From Streptomyces hawaiiensis (lineage in GTDB: Bacteria > Actinomycetota > Actinomycetes > Streptomycetales > Streptomycetaceae): a stretch of 64,000 nt of DNA. The notes under the pieces were generated by a model that saw nothing but the letters and a program-made list of their open reading frames with translations, searched no databases and was not told where the DNA came from. Made by a program: the position numbers and the translations under genes. Each line of letters starts with the position of its first letter. Positions within the stretch are counted from its first letter, which is position 1. This document shows, piece by piece, positions 14,678 through 22,934 of this stretch. The stretch is from contig NZ_CP021978.1 in assembly GCF_004803895.1 (NCBI RefSeq), forward strand, positions 6,882,001-6,946,000, in the 5' to 3' direction.

Positions 14678-15908
14678 ATGGAGATCCGTCCCACGACCGA
14701 CGACGATCTCGACGTCTTCGTCGACACGCTCCATGCCGCGTTCGGGCAATTCCCGGAAACCCCGGTCGAGGGCGGCGGGCTCTGGTGGTCGGCGCTCGAA
14801 ACGGACCGCTGCCTGCTCGCCCTGACGGCGGACGGGCGGCCCGTCGGAACCGCCGCCGCGCACTCCTTCGAGCTCACCCTGCCCGGGGGAGACCCTCGTC
14901 CCCGTCTCCGGGGTGACCGCCGTCGGCGTCCTGCCCTCGCACCGGCGCCAGGGCGTGCTCAACGCGATGATGCGGCATCAGCTCGCCGAGCTGAGGGCCC
15001 GCGGGGAGGTCCTCTCCGTGCTGCTGTGCTCCGAGGCCTCGATCTACGGCAGATTCGGCTACGGACCGGCGACCTACACGCAGCGGCTGACGGTGCCGCG
15101 CCACCGGTCCGCCCTCGCTCTCCCCCGGGCGGGCGGAACAGCCGACGCACCGGCGACCGGCCCGGACCACGGCTCGGTCGAGGTGCTGCGTCGTGCCGAG
15201 TGCGGCGAGATCCTGGAAGAGGTCTACGACCGGTACCGCCGCGCCCAGCCCGGCGCGCTGTCCCGGCCGCACCGCTGGTGGGCCCTGCGTGCCGGGCAGC
15301 CCCCGATCTCGCCGGCACCGCGCTACGTCGCCGTTCACCGGGACGCCGACGGTGTCCCGGACGGGTACGCCAGCTACTCGATCGAGTCCGGCACCCTGAC
15401 GGTCGACGAGACCATCGCCACCGACAGCGCCGTCTTCACGGCCCTGGCCCGGTTCGTGCTCGGCCACGACCTGGTCTCCAAGGTCGTGTTCCAGCACGTC
15501 CCACCCGGGCATCCGCTGCGCTGGCAGTTCGCGGACTTCCGCGCCGGCGAGGTGGGCGGCGACATGGACTGGCTCTGGGTGCGCCTGCTGGACGTCCCGC
15601 GTGCGCTGACCGCGCGCGGCTGGTTCGCGGACGGTGAGCTCGTCCTCGACGTCGAGGACCCGTTCCTCGGCGAGCACGGCCGGTACCTGCTGACCGTACG
15701 GGACGGCAAGCCCGACTGCGTCCCGACGGACCGGGAGCCCGACCTGTCCCTGGACGTGAGGGACCTGGGCTCGGTCTACCTCGGCGGCACCGCCCCGAGC
15801 ACGCTCGTACGTGCCGGACACATCCGGGCCCACCATCCGGGCGCGGCCCCCCTCGCTGACGCCCTCTTCCGCGCCGACCGCCCCCCGCACTGCCTGCACT
15901 GGTTCTGA
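14678..15908 (+). pseudogene. Eis-like N-acetyltransferase interrupted by a one-base frameshift
   Basis: The frame starts at an ATG with AGGAGG 11 bases upstream and reads MEIRPTTDDDLDVFVDTLHA... to LTLPGG near 14890. It then loses homology, while the adjacent frame continues TAVGVLPSHRRQGVLNAMM (acetyl-CoA motif R-R-Q-G) to a normal C-terminus ending CLHWF. The run GGGGG at 14885-14889 appears to hold one G too many: with four, the protein would read LPGETLVPVSGVTAVGV, giving 409 residues, the normal length of Eis-family enzymes (GNAT domain, second GNAT-like domain, sterol-carrier-like C-terminus). Either the gene is broken or the assembly has a homopolymer error. Confidence 0.85.
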
Positions 15909-16292
15909 CCTCGCTCGTGGACCCGGCACAAGTCCCGTCAGCCGGGCCACGCGCTGGCCGCTCTCCAGGTACGAGCCCACCGCCGCCGGCCCCCGACCCG
16001 GGCGGGCCCCCGGCGGCCCGCCCCCGGCCGGGACGCCGCCGCCCCCGTGCGTGAACCGTCCCTGGGCGGCCCGGGTACGCCGCCAGGGCTCGCCGTGGGT
16101 GCCGCCGGCCCGTGACGCTGTGCCGTGCCAGAGGAGACGAGCCGCCCCAGGGGAGACCCGCCGGGGGACGGCGCGGCGGTTCGGAAAGGACAACCGCTTG
16201 ACTTCCTCCCCCGCCTGAAGGCGGGGGATTCCAGCGGTCGCCCGCTGGGTTTCCTGCTTCACCGACGACCGCCCCGTCCGGGGGCGGGTCCG
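15909..16292. other. Gene-free scar region holding an IS200/IS605-type end
   Basis: No credible gene is seen in these 384 bases. The right half carries two adjacent hairpins of the kind found at IS200/IS605 (TnpB) element ends (16207-16248) and the region ends in a decayed RidA gene. A minus-strand stretch near 15925-15990 reads like a generic protein C-terminus but could not be assigned. Confidence 0.6.
16207..16248. mobile_element. Orphan IS200/IS605-type terminal hairpins (no tnpA/tnpB)
   Basis: TCCCCCGCC-TGAA-GGCGGGGGA (16207-16228), preceded by GACTTCC and followed by TTCC, is the widespread palindrome at the ends of IS200/IS605-family elements. It is followed directly by CCAGCGG-TCGC-CCGCTGG (16231-16248). 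No transposase or TnpB frame is present nearby, so this is a solo end, a MITE-like remnant, or an orphan guide-RNA (omega RNA) segment. Confidence 0.7.
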
Positions 16293-16448
16293 TCAGGCCC
16301 CGTCCGGCGCCGCGGGCCGTACGGCGACCGCGTCGACCTCGCACAGCATCCCCGGCAGCGCCGGCGAGGCGACCCCGCTCAGCGTCTGCGCGGGGAACCG
16401 CTCCCCGAAGCTGGCGGGCAGGACCTTGCCCAGCGTCTCCAGCCCCTC
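16293..16448 (-). pseudogene. Decayed RidA/YjgF-family gene, C-terminal fragment
   Basis: The minus strand reads EGLETLGKVLPASFGERF followed by PAQTLSGVASPALPGMLCEV and DAVAVRPAAPDGA, then a TGA at 16295-16293. This is the C-terminal third of the RidA (2-iminobutanoate deaminase) fold, in which PARTLVGVA and VEVDAVAV are typical. No start codon or N-terminal part is present: the fragment abuts the LacI stop at 16449. Together with the IS-type end 45 bases away it marks a deletion or insertion junction. Confidence 0.7.
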
Positions 16449-17492
16449 CTACGCGCGCGGCGCCGCCGTGCTCGACCGTTCCACCAGTCGCGTCGACAAC
16501 TCGGTGCGCGTGCTCTCCGGATGATGGCCGTCCATCATGCGCAGCAGCGACCGCAGGCCCGTCGCCGCCATCTCGGACAGTGGCTGGCGGACGGTGGTCA
16601 GGGCGGGGGAGGCCCAGCGGGCCTCGGGCAGGTCGTCGAAGCCGACCACACTGATGTCGTCCGGGACCCTCAACCCCCGCTCGGCCAAGGCCTCGTAGAC
16701 ACCCAGCGCCATCAGGTCCGAGCAGACGAAGACGGCGGTCGGCGGCTCGGGCAGGTCGAGGAGTTCCAGCATGCGGCGGTGGGCGACACTCTCGTCGAAA
16801 CCGGCGTGCCGGACGTACTCGGGGCGGTGCCGGACCCCGGCCGACGCGAGCGCCGAGCGGTACCCGGCGACCCGGGCGCTGCTGCACATCGTGCGCCGGG
16901 GACCCGCGATGACGGCGACCCGCTCGTGCCCCAGGGACAGCAAATGCTCCGTGGCCGTCAGACCGCCCTGCCAGTTCGCCGCCCCCACCGAGACCACGCC
17001 CTCCGGCGGTTCCTGCACCGGGTCGATCATCACGAACGGGATGCGGTGCTGCTCCAGCCACGCGTACTGCGAGTCGCTGAGCTCGGCCAGGTTGAACAGG
17101 ACCCCGGAGGAGCCCCGGGCGACCAGCTTGTCCAGCCAGCCGCGCTCCGGGCGGCCCACCCGGGAGCGGATCAGCGCCGCCGAGACCACGACCTCCAGGC
17201 CCGCGTCGTGCGCCGCCTCCTCCACCCCGTGCAGCACCGCACCCGACCAGGAGCTCTCCAGCGAGTGCACGACCAGATCGACCAGCCGGGGTGCCTTCGC
17301 CGCGTCGAAGCGGGGTCTGCGCACGTAACCGAGCCGGTCGAGTGCCTCGGTCACGCGGCGGCGGGTCTCGGGTGCCACGTCCTCGCGGCCGTTGACCACC
17401 TTCGACGCGGTCGGCACCGACACCCCCGCCTCGCGCGCCACGACCGCCAGCGTCGGACCTGCCGCCACGCTCGCACTCGCCGTACGGACCAT
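16449..17492 (-). CDS. LacI-family transcriptional regulator 1 (xylan/xylose type)
   Basis: This 347-residue repressor has an N-terminal HTH (LAVVAREAGVSVPTASKVVNG, residues about 15-35) and a periplasmic-binding-protein-like effector domain. The recognition helix is VPTASKVV, unlike the V-S-R-V-L helices of the other two LacI proteins here, so it should bind a different operator. GAAAGTTTC-type palindromes at 17529 and 17652, similar to operators reported for Streptomyces xylan and xylobiose genes, lie in its own promoter region, suggesting autoregulation. It follows the GH43/importer operon on the same strand. GGAGAGGTGGG precedes the ATG. Confidence 0.9.
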   Translation of the reverse strand: MVRTASASVAAGPTLAVVAREAGVSVPTASKVVNGREDVAPETRRRVTEALDRLGYVRRPRFDAAKAPRLVDLVVHSLESSWSGAVLHGVEEAAHDAGLEVVVSAALIRSRVGRPERGWLDKLVARGSSGVLFNLAELSDSQYAWLEQHRIPFVMIDPVQEPPEGVVSVGAANWQGGLTATEHLLSLGHERVAVIAGPRRTMCSSARVAGYRSALASAGVRHRPEYVRHAGFDESVAHRRMLELLDLPEPPTAVFVCSDLMALGVYEALAERGLRVPDDISVVGFDDLPEARWASPALTTVRQPLSEMAATGLRSLLRMMDGHHPESTRTELSTRLVERSSTAAPRA

Positions 17493-17528
17493 CGGGAACC
17501 CACCTCTCCGGCCCGCCCGAGGGCCGTG

Positions 17529-17537
17529 GAAAGTTTC
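17529..17537. promoter_or_regulatory. GAAAGTTTC palindrome upstream of LacI-1
   Basis: GAAAGTTTC, followed by GA, lies 37 bases upstream of the LacI-1 start. A second related site, AAACTTTCGAAAC, is at 17652-17664. These resemble operators of Streptomyces xylan-utilisation repressors. Confidence 0.5.
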
Positions 17538-17578
17538 GACCAGCGCTGCACACGGCGGTCACGGGATCCGGCCGGGCA

Positions 17579-17590
17579 GAAAGCGCTTCC
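17579..17590. promoter_or_regulatory. LacI-type palindrome GAAAGCGCTTCC
   Basis: GAAAGC-GCTTCC is a 12-base palindrome (one mismatch) with a central CG, the shape of LacI/GalR operators. Related sites are found at 25617 and 50169. Confidence 0.5.
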
Positions 17591-17651
17591 TACTGTAGGT
17601 GCGGCGCAGTCCGGCGGGAAGGCAAGTGAATTCACTGGTTCGTGCCGGGCA

Positions 17652-17664
17652 AAACTTTCGAAAC
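17652..17664. promoter_or_regulatory. AAACTTTCGAAAC site between LacI-1 and the GH43 gene
   Basis: AAACTTTCGAAAC contains the perfect palindrome TTTCGAAA and half of the GAAAGTTTC motif seen at 17529. It lies just after the GH43 stop and within the LacI-1 promoter region. Confidence 0.45.
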
Positions 17665-17678
17665 CCCGAACAACACCC

Positions 17679-19274
17679 TCAGCCAGGTGTGCAGGTCAGC
17701 CGAAACCCGGTGAAGTCCGCCGTGAACGCCGCCTCCACGAGGTCCCGGGCGTGGATCCCCGCCATCGCCCCCGTGAACCGCAGCCGCGAGCCGTGGTCGT
17801 CGGACAGCCGGCCGAAATCAAGCACCGGACCGACCGCCGTGCGCACCCCGTCGCGTACGTACCAGAAGCGCGCGTCGGCCCCCTCGACCGTCACCCCCAG
17901 CGTGACCGGCCCGTCCTCCGGCACGTCGACGACGGCGACCTGCCGCACGCCGTCCTCGTCGCGCTCGACGAGAACGAGCACCGTACGGCCGCCCGCGGTG
18001 CTTCCCCACTGCTGTCCGCGCTGCGGCTCGCCCTCCGGCTCCGCCCACGTCAGGTCCAGGGCGAGATACGCCTCGGGGTTGTACCAGAGCACCAGCCCGG
18101 CCGCCTGGGTGAAGGTGACCGGCTGGGCCTCCACGGTGACTTCGGCCTCCGCGCGGTGCTCGGTGACGCGCTGGGCCAGCAGACCGGCCGCCCACCGGGA
18201 CTCCGGCCCGTGCCGGCCGCGCAACCGGATCCACCCGGGGCGGGCCGTCGTATCGGCCCAGGACGGGTCCGGCGGCTCGCGCAGGGTGCTCCACGGCCAG
18301 GACAGATCCTCCGGCACTGCGGGCGGTGGCAGCGGGTGCGGCCGCGTCGGTGCGTCGACCTCGACCGCGGGGTGCCAACCCCCCTGCCGCAGCCGGGGCC
18401 ACCCGTCCGCGTCCCAGGTCACCGCCTGGACCGCGGTCTCCCGGCCGAGCGTGCAGCGGCGGCCCTGCGGGGTGTGCAGCGGACGGGCCGTCAGATGGCT
18501 GAGCAGCCACTGCCCGTCCGGCGTCTCGACCAGCTCGCCGTGCCCGGCCTTCTGCAACGGCACGTCCGGGTCGTCCCGGGTGGTCAGCAGGGGCCGTTCG
18601 TCGAGTTCGTACGGCCCCGTCAGCTCCTTGCTCCGAGCCACCCGCACCCCGTGCTCCCAGCCCGTGCCGCCCTCCGCGAGCACCAGGTAGTACCAGCCGT
18701 CGCGCCGCAGCAGCTTCGGCCCCTCGATCAACCGGTCGTGCTGGAGCAGCAGGTGCGTGTCGCCGACCGGTTCCAGCCTGTCCCGGTCCAGCTCCGTCAC
18801 GACGATCCCCGCGAACCGCTCACCCCCCGGCCGGTGGTCGTTCTGCAGGTTCAGCAGCCACAGCCGGCCGTCCTCGTGGAACAGGGCCGGGTCGAAGCCG
18901 TGGCTCGCGACCCGGCGCGGAGCACTCCACTCGCCGCCGATGCGGGTGGCCGTCGAGATGTACGTGTCGAGGTCGAAGTACGGCGTGCCGACCGAGCGCA
19001 CGACGGTGTACGTCACCCAGAACCGCTCCCCGTCCCAGCTCAGCGACGGCGCCCAGACGCCACCCGAGTCGGGCACACCGGCCAGCGAGTCCCCGGGGGC
19101 CGCCCCCTGGACGTGACCCGCGTACTCCCAGTGCGACAGGTCCCGGGAGCGGTGGAGCGGGATCGTCGGGAACCACTCGAAGGAACTGGTCGCCACGTAG
19201 TACCAGTCGCCGACCCGGACCAGCGACGGGTCGGGGGCGAAGCCGCGGAGGACGGGGTTGTGCAGGACGGTCAC
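17679..19274 (-). CDS. GH43 beta-xylosidase/arabinofuranosidase-type enzyme
   Basis: This 531-residue protein has no signal peptide and so probably acts in the cytoplasm on imported oligosaccharides. The N-terminal 300 residues form the GH43 five-bladed propeller: NPVLRGFAPDPSLVRVGDWYYVATSSF carries the catalytic-base Asp, and KAGHGELVETPDGQWLLSHL carries the general-acid Glu. The C-terminal about 190 residues (from about 330) are the concanavalin-like GH43 C2 domain typical of beta-xylosidases of subfamilies 11/12. It is the last gene of the importer operon. The GTG start has GGGAG upstream. Substrate (xylo- or arabinoxylo-oligosaccharides) is inferred from family. Confidence 0.88.
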   Translation of the reverse strand: MTVLHNPVLRGFAPDPSLVRVGDWYYVATSSFEWFPTIPLHRSRDLSHWEYAGHVQGAAPGDSLAGVPDSGGVWAPSLSWDGERFWVTYTVVRSVGTPYFDLDTYISTATRIGGEWSAPRRVASHGFDPALFHEDGRLWLLNLQNDHRPGGERFAGIVVTELDRDRLEPVGDTHLLLQHDRLIEGPKLLRRDGWYYLVLAEGGTGWEHGVRVARSKELTGPYELDERPLLTTRDDPDVPLQKAGHGELVETPDGQWLLSHLTARPLHTPQGRRCTLGRETAVQAVTWDADGWPRLRQGGWHPAVEVDAPTRPHPLPPPAVPEDLSWPWSTLREPPDPSWADTTARPGWIRLRGRHGPESRWAAGLLAQRVTEHRAEAEVTVEAQPVTFTQAAGLVLWYNPEAYLALDLTWAEPEGEPQRGQQWGSTAGGRTVLVLVERDEDGVRQVAVVDVPEDGPVTLGVTVEGADARFWYVRDGVRTAVGPVLDFGRLSDDHGSRLRFTGAMAGIHARDLVEAAFTADFTGFRLTCTPG

Positions 19275-19366
19275 GCGAGGGCTCCCGGAGCGTTGGTCAC
19301 CTGGGGGCCCCGGGGAGTCAGGCTCACCTGCGGCCCCCAGGAGTCAGGGGATACGGCGAAGGGGGA

Positions 19367-20281
19367 TCACTTGAGGGCGCCGAGGGTCACGCCCGAGCGC
19401 CAGTAACGGCGCATCGCGACCATCATGATCGCCATCGGGACGATGGACAGCAGCGCACCGGTCAGCACCAGGCCCGTCAGGTCGATGCCGGACTCCAGGC
19501 GTGTGCCGGTCCAGTTGTAGAGGCCGAGGTTGAGCGTCCAGTTCTCCTTGCCGCGCAGCACCGTCAGCGGCAGGAAGAAGGCGTTCCAGGTGTTCACGAA
19601 GGCCAGCAGGAACACCGTCGCGCCGCCCGTCGTCATCATCCGCAGCACGATGCTGAAGAAGATCCGCAGCTCGCCGGCGCCGTCGATCCGGGCCGCCTCC
19701 AGCAGCTCGTAGGGGATCGTCGCCTCGGTGTACACCTTGGCCAGGTACACGCTGAACGGGTTGATCAGGCAGGGAATCAGCATCGCCCACGGCGTGTCCA
19801 CCATGCCGATCGCGGAGAACAGCAGATACAGCGGCAGCGTCAGCAGCGCGATCGGGATCAGGAACGAACCCACGACACACGCGAAGATCGCGTTACGCCC
19901 GGGGAAGTCGAAGCGGGCCAGTCCGTAACCGGTTGCGAGCGCGATCAGCGTGCCGCCGAGCGAGCCGACGCCCGCGTACAGGAACGAGTTGGCCGTCCAC
20001 CGCAGGAAGATCCCGTCCTGGTAGGTGAACACCTGATGCAGGTTGTCCCACAGGTGCCACCCCGAGAACCACAGGCCGTTGCTCTGGTACAGCGCCGTGC
20101 GGTCCTTGGTCGCGGCGACGATCAGCCACCACACCGGGAACAGGCTGTAGACGCTGGCCAGGGTCAGCCCGACGAGGAGGAAGCGCTGGCCGCCCCGCCC
20201 GCGGGAGGCCGGATCCGGCTGGGACAGGCGCCGGACGCCGCGGACCTCGGGCCGCTCGGTGGCCTGCTCGGTCAGCGTCAT
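19367..20281 (-). CDS. Carbohydrate ABC transporter permease (MalG type)
   Basis: This 304-residue permease has six hydrophobic segments and the cytoplasmic EAA loop ELLEAARIDGAGELRIFFSIVLRMM near residue 205, where the ATPase docks. Its start overlaps the stop of the partner permease (TGATG), so the two are made together. It forms the channel with the MalF-type partner and receives sugar from the lipoprotein encoded at the head of the operon. No ATPase gene lies nearby; in Streptomyces a shared ATPase (MsiK type) usually serves such importers, which is inference here. Confidence 0.92.
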   Translation of the reverse strand: MTLTEQATERPEVRGVRRLSQPDPASRGRGGQRFLLVGLTLASVYSLFPVWWLIVAATKDRTALYQSNGLWFSGWHLWDNLHQVFTYQDGIFLRWTANSFLYAGVGSLGGTLIALATGYGLARFDFPGRNAIFACVVGSFLIPIALLTLPLYLLFSAIGMVDTPWAMLIPCLINPFSVYLAKVYTEATIPYELLEAARIDGAGELRIFFSIVLRMMTTGGATVFLLAFVNTWNAFFLPLTVLRGKENWTLNLGLYNWTGTRLESGIDLTGLVLTGALLSIVPMAIMMVAMRRYWRSGVTLGALK

Positions 20282-21165
20282 CAGTCCGCCTCCTTCGAGG
20301 TGAGCCGGTAGAAGAGGAGGGAGGCGATGCCCAGGATCAGGGCGAGCAGCACCGACAGGGCGGCCGCGTAGTTGTAGTTGCCCGCGTTGAACGCCTGGTT
20401 GTAGATGATCATGATCGGGGTGAAGCTGTCGCTGACCGTCTGCGGGGTGATGTTCCGGAAGAGCGCCGGCTCGTTGAAGATCTGCAGCATCTGGATGATC
20501 GACAGCAGACCCGTCAGGACCAGCGCCCCGCGCACGAACGGGATCTTGATGCTGCGAGCGATCCGCAGCTCGGAGGCGCCGTCCAGCCGGGCCGCCTCGA
20601 ACAACTCGCGGGGCACGCCCTGCAGCGCCGAGTAGATGATCACCATGTTGTAGCCGATGCCGTGCCAGGTCAGCAGGTTGCCGATGGACGGCCACACCAT
20701 CGACGGCGCGAAGAAGTTCCAGTCGAAACCGAGGGCCTTGCCGATCGCGGTGAGCGGGCCGACGTCCGGGCTGTAGAGGTTGACCCACACGATCGCCGCG
20801 ACCACGCCGGGAATCATGTACGGCACCAGCAGCACGATCCGGAACCTGCCCGCCACCCGGGACGTGAGCGCGTCCAGGAACAGCGCCAGCAACAGGCTGA
20901 TCACCAGCATCATCGGGATCTGGACACAGGCGAAGAGCACCACCCGCAGGATGGAGGTCATGAACGCCGAGTCCGTCAGCCCCTGGGTGTAGTTGTCGAG
21001 CCCGACGAACTCCGTCGTCGCACCGCCGAGGCCCAGCCCGGACTGCTTCTCCGTGAACAGCGACTCGTAGACGGCGTAGCCGATCGGGAGCAGATACAGA
21101 AACACGAAGCCGAGCTGGAAGGGCACCGTGAACGCGGCACCCTTCCAGCGCATGGAGCGAATCAT
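20281..21165 (-). CDS. Carbohydrate ABC transporter permease (MalF type)
   Basis: This 294-residue permease has six predicted membrane segments and an EAA loop ELFEAARLDGASELRIARSIKIPF. The start MIRSMRWKGAAF at 21165 is 8 bases after the solute-binding protein stop; a longer frame to 21222 would overlap that gene. It pairs with the MalG-type permease downstream. Confidence 0.92.
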   Translation of the reverse strand: MIRSMRWKGAAFTVPFQLGFVFLYLLPIGYAVYESLFTEKQSGLGLGGATTEFVGLDNYTQGLTDSAFMTSILRVVLFACVQIPMMLVISLLLALFLDALTSRVAGRFRIVLLVPYMIPGVVAAIVWVNLYSPDVGPLTAIGKALGFDWNFFAPSMVWPSIGNLLTWHGIGYNMVIIYSALQGVPRELFEAARLDGASELRIARSIKIPFVRGALVLTGLLSIIQMLQIFNEPALFRNITPQTVSDSFTPIMIIYNQAFNAGNYNYAAALSVLLALILGIASLLFYRLTSKEAD

Positions 21166-21173
21166 GGAATGCC

Positions 21174-22511
21174 TCAGCCCTTGACGCTGATACCGCGGGA
21201 CTTCAGGTCCTCGACCGTCCACTCCTGCATGTGCGCGAGCAGGTCTGTGACCTTCTCCTGCTTGTTGACGACCTTGGCCCAGCCCGCCTGGAGCTCGGTG
21301 AACATCGCGGTCCAGTTGGGTCCGTAGGTCCAGTCGGTGGTGACGGTGCCCAGGCTGTCCGTGACGACCTTCTTCGCCGGGTCGTAGTTCTTGCCGAGCA
21401 GCTTCTGTGAGATCGACTCACCGACGTAGGAGCCGCTGTCGGCCAGCGCCGGCATCACGCCGTTGCCGGTCTCCGGGCTCGCCATCGTCTTGACCGCGTC
21501 CTGGTTCGTCGACATCCACAGCGCCGCCCGGGCCGCCTGCTCCTGGTCCTCGCACTGCTTGGTCACCAGGGTCACGCTGCCGGTCAGGTTCGTACCGGCC
21601 GGGGTCTTGGCCGCCTCACCCTGGTACGCCGGCCAGGGGGCCAGGGCCCAGTCGCCGAAGGACTTGGTGAAGTTCTGCACCATGCCGGCCATCTGCCAGG
21701 TGGAGATCTGCCGGGTCGCGGTGGCGCCGGAGTCGTAGCTGCGCTGCACGGCCGCGTAGTCGGCGAAGGACAGCTTGGCGTTCAGGTCGTTGTCGATGAT
21801 CTCCTGGATCACCTTCGCGGCCTTCAGGGTGCCCTCGTCCTGGAAGTCCACCTTCCAGGCGTTGCCGTCGATGGCGTACCAGTGCGCCCCGGCCTGCATC
21901 GCGAGCACCTCCAGGGTGCTCGGGTCCTCACCGGCGTAGTTGGTGATCTTGATGTTGTGCTTCTTCAGGACCTTGCCCGCGGCGATGAAGTCGTCCCAGG
22001 TCGCCGGGGGCTCGAGCCCGTACTTCTTGAAGATGTCCGTGCGGTAGATCGTGAACTGGGGCGCCGAACTGGTGGGCACGCCGTAGAGCTTGCCCTGCAC
22101 CTGCGCGCTCGCCCAGGCACCGGTGTTGAACTTGCTCTTCTCGCCCTCGACGTACTGCGTGATGTCGGCGAGCGCGTCCTGCGACACCCAGCTCGTCACG
22201 TACTCGGCGGTGTTCTGCACCAGGCAGGGGGCGTTGCCGGCCTTGACCGCGTTGGTCAGCTGCTTCTGCATGGTCAGCTGGTCGGTGACCTTGGTGTACT
22301 TCAGCTGGACGTCCTTGTGCGAGGCGTTGAACGCCTTGACGACCGCCTCCTGGCCGTTGGCCCAGCCCCAGAAGGGGAGCGTGACCGGGCCGGACTTCGA
22401 CGCGGCGTCGTCATCCGAGCCGGATCCGCCGCAGGCGGAGAGCAGACCTGTCAGCGCGATACCCGCGACAGCGGCGGAGGCGAACCTTCTCCGGGGGCTC
22501 GTGAAGTTCAT
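21174..22511 (-). CDS. Sugar-binding lipoprotein of ABC importer 1
   Basis: This 445-residue extracellular solute-binding protein has a lipoprotein signal peptide: basic start, hydrophobic helix and lipobox LLSAC with the lipidated Cys at residue 27. The mature part is a cluster-B oligosaccharide-binding protein (PVTLPFWGWANGQEAVVKAFNAS at the N-terminus). It heads an operon with two permeases and a GH43 enzyme. GAAGGA precedes the ATG. Its upstream region carries candidate operators at 22537, 22643 and 22859. Confidence 0.92.
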   Translation of the reverse strand: MNFTSPRRRFASAAVAGIALTGLLSACGGSGSDDDAASKSGPVTLPFWGWANGQEAVVKAFNASHKDVQLKYTKVTDQLTMQKQLTNAVKAGNAPCLVQNTAEYVTSWVSQDALADITQYVEGEKSKFNTGAWASAQVQGKLYGVPTSSAPQFTIYRTDIFKKYGLEPPATWDDFIAAGKVLKKHNIKITNYAGEDPSTLEVLAMQAGAHWYAIDGNAWKVDFQDEGTLKAAKVIQEIIDNDLNAKLSFADYAAVQRSYDSGATATRQISTWQMAGMVQNFTKSFGDWALAPWPAYQGEAAKTPAGTNLTGSVTLVTKQCEDQEQAARAALWMSTNQDAVKTMASPETGNGVMPALADSGSYVGESISQKLLGKNYDPAKKVVTDSLGTVTTDWTYGPNWTAMFTELQAGWAKVVNKQEKVTDLLAHMQEWTVEDLKSRGISVKG

Positions 22512-22536
22512 CTGACCGTGATCCTTCGGAATAGGG

Positions 22537-22549
22537 CGTTCTCAGAACG
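22537..22549. promoter_or_regulatory. CGTTCTCAGAACG palindrome
   Basis: A perfect 13-base palindrome centred about 32 bases upstream of the lipoprotein ATG, in position to block transcription or to fold in the 5' UTR. Confidence 0.4.
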
Positions 22550-22642
22550 AGAGGGCGGGGCGGCTCTGGGGTGCCGGCCAGGAACGGCGGCCGGAAAACG
22601 TCGGCTCGCGGTTGCGGGGGGTTCGGCCAAGCGGAAGCTGTA

Positions 22643-22654
22643 GTAAGCGGTTGC
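22643..22654. promoter_or_regulatory. Degenerate LacI operator GTAAGCGGTTGC
   Basis: This differs at a core position from the AACCGGTT palindrome family described at 25824 and 39011. It lies 132 bases upstream of the lipoprotein start. Confidence 0.45.
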
Positions 22655-22858
22655 TGGGACGGTAGGCGGAGGTGTCCGCTCATAGCAAGAGGTGCGCGGC
22701 AATTTGTTACGGCGGGTGGTCCGGCTGGTTAGGGCTGGGTGCACCGGAGGTGTTTCCGTCCTGCGGCGCATGGGCGCAGGTCAGGGCTCTGTCGGATGCG
22801 CCGGTCCGAGGTTCGGAGGGTATGGCGACAGGCGCTGGAACAGGCCGTAAAGTCTCGG

Positions 22859-22870
22859 GAAACCGGTTAC
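22859..22870. promoter_or_regulatory. LacI-type operator GAAACCGGTTAC
   Basis: It has the perfect AACCGGTT core with flanks that nearly match (GA...AC). It lies 65 bases from the LacI-2 stop, on the side facing the importer-1 operon. Confidence 0.55.
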
Positions 22871-22934
22871 GTAACGCTCTCTGCGGCAGCGGTTGACCGT
22901 CCAGGGCGGGCGGCCCACCGCGTGGGGCAGGTGG

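Larger units (their letters stand above)
22512..22934. promoter_or_regulatory. Control region of the importer-1 operon
   Basis: No gene is seen in these 423 bases between the LacI-2 stop and the lipoprotein start. The region holds three palindromes in order from the operon: CGTTCTCAGAACG (22537-22549), GTAAGCGGTTGC (22643-22654) and GAAACCGGTTAC (22859-22870). Confidence 0.6.

Noticed and set aside
19925..19936. GTAACCGGTTGC, a match to the LacI operator core
   Set aside because: It lies inside the permease gene, where it encodes part of ATGYGLARF; codon use explains it, so it is not listed as an operator.
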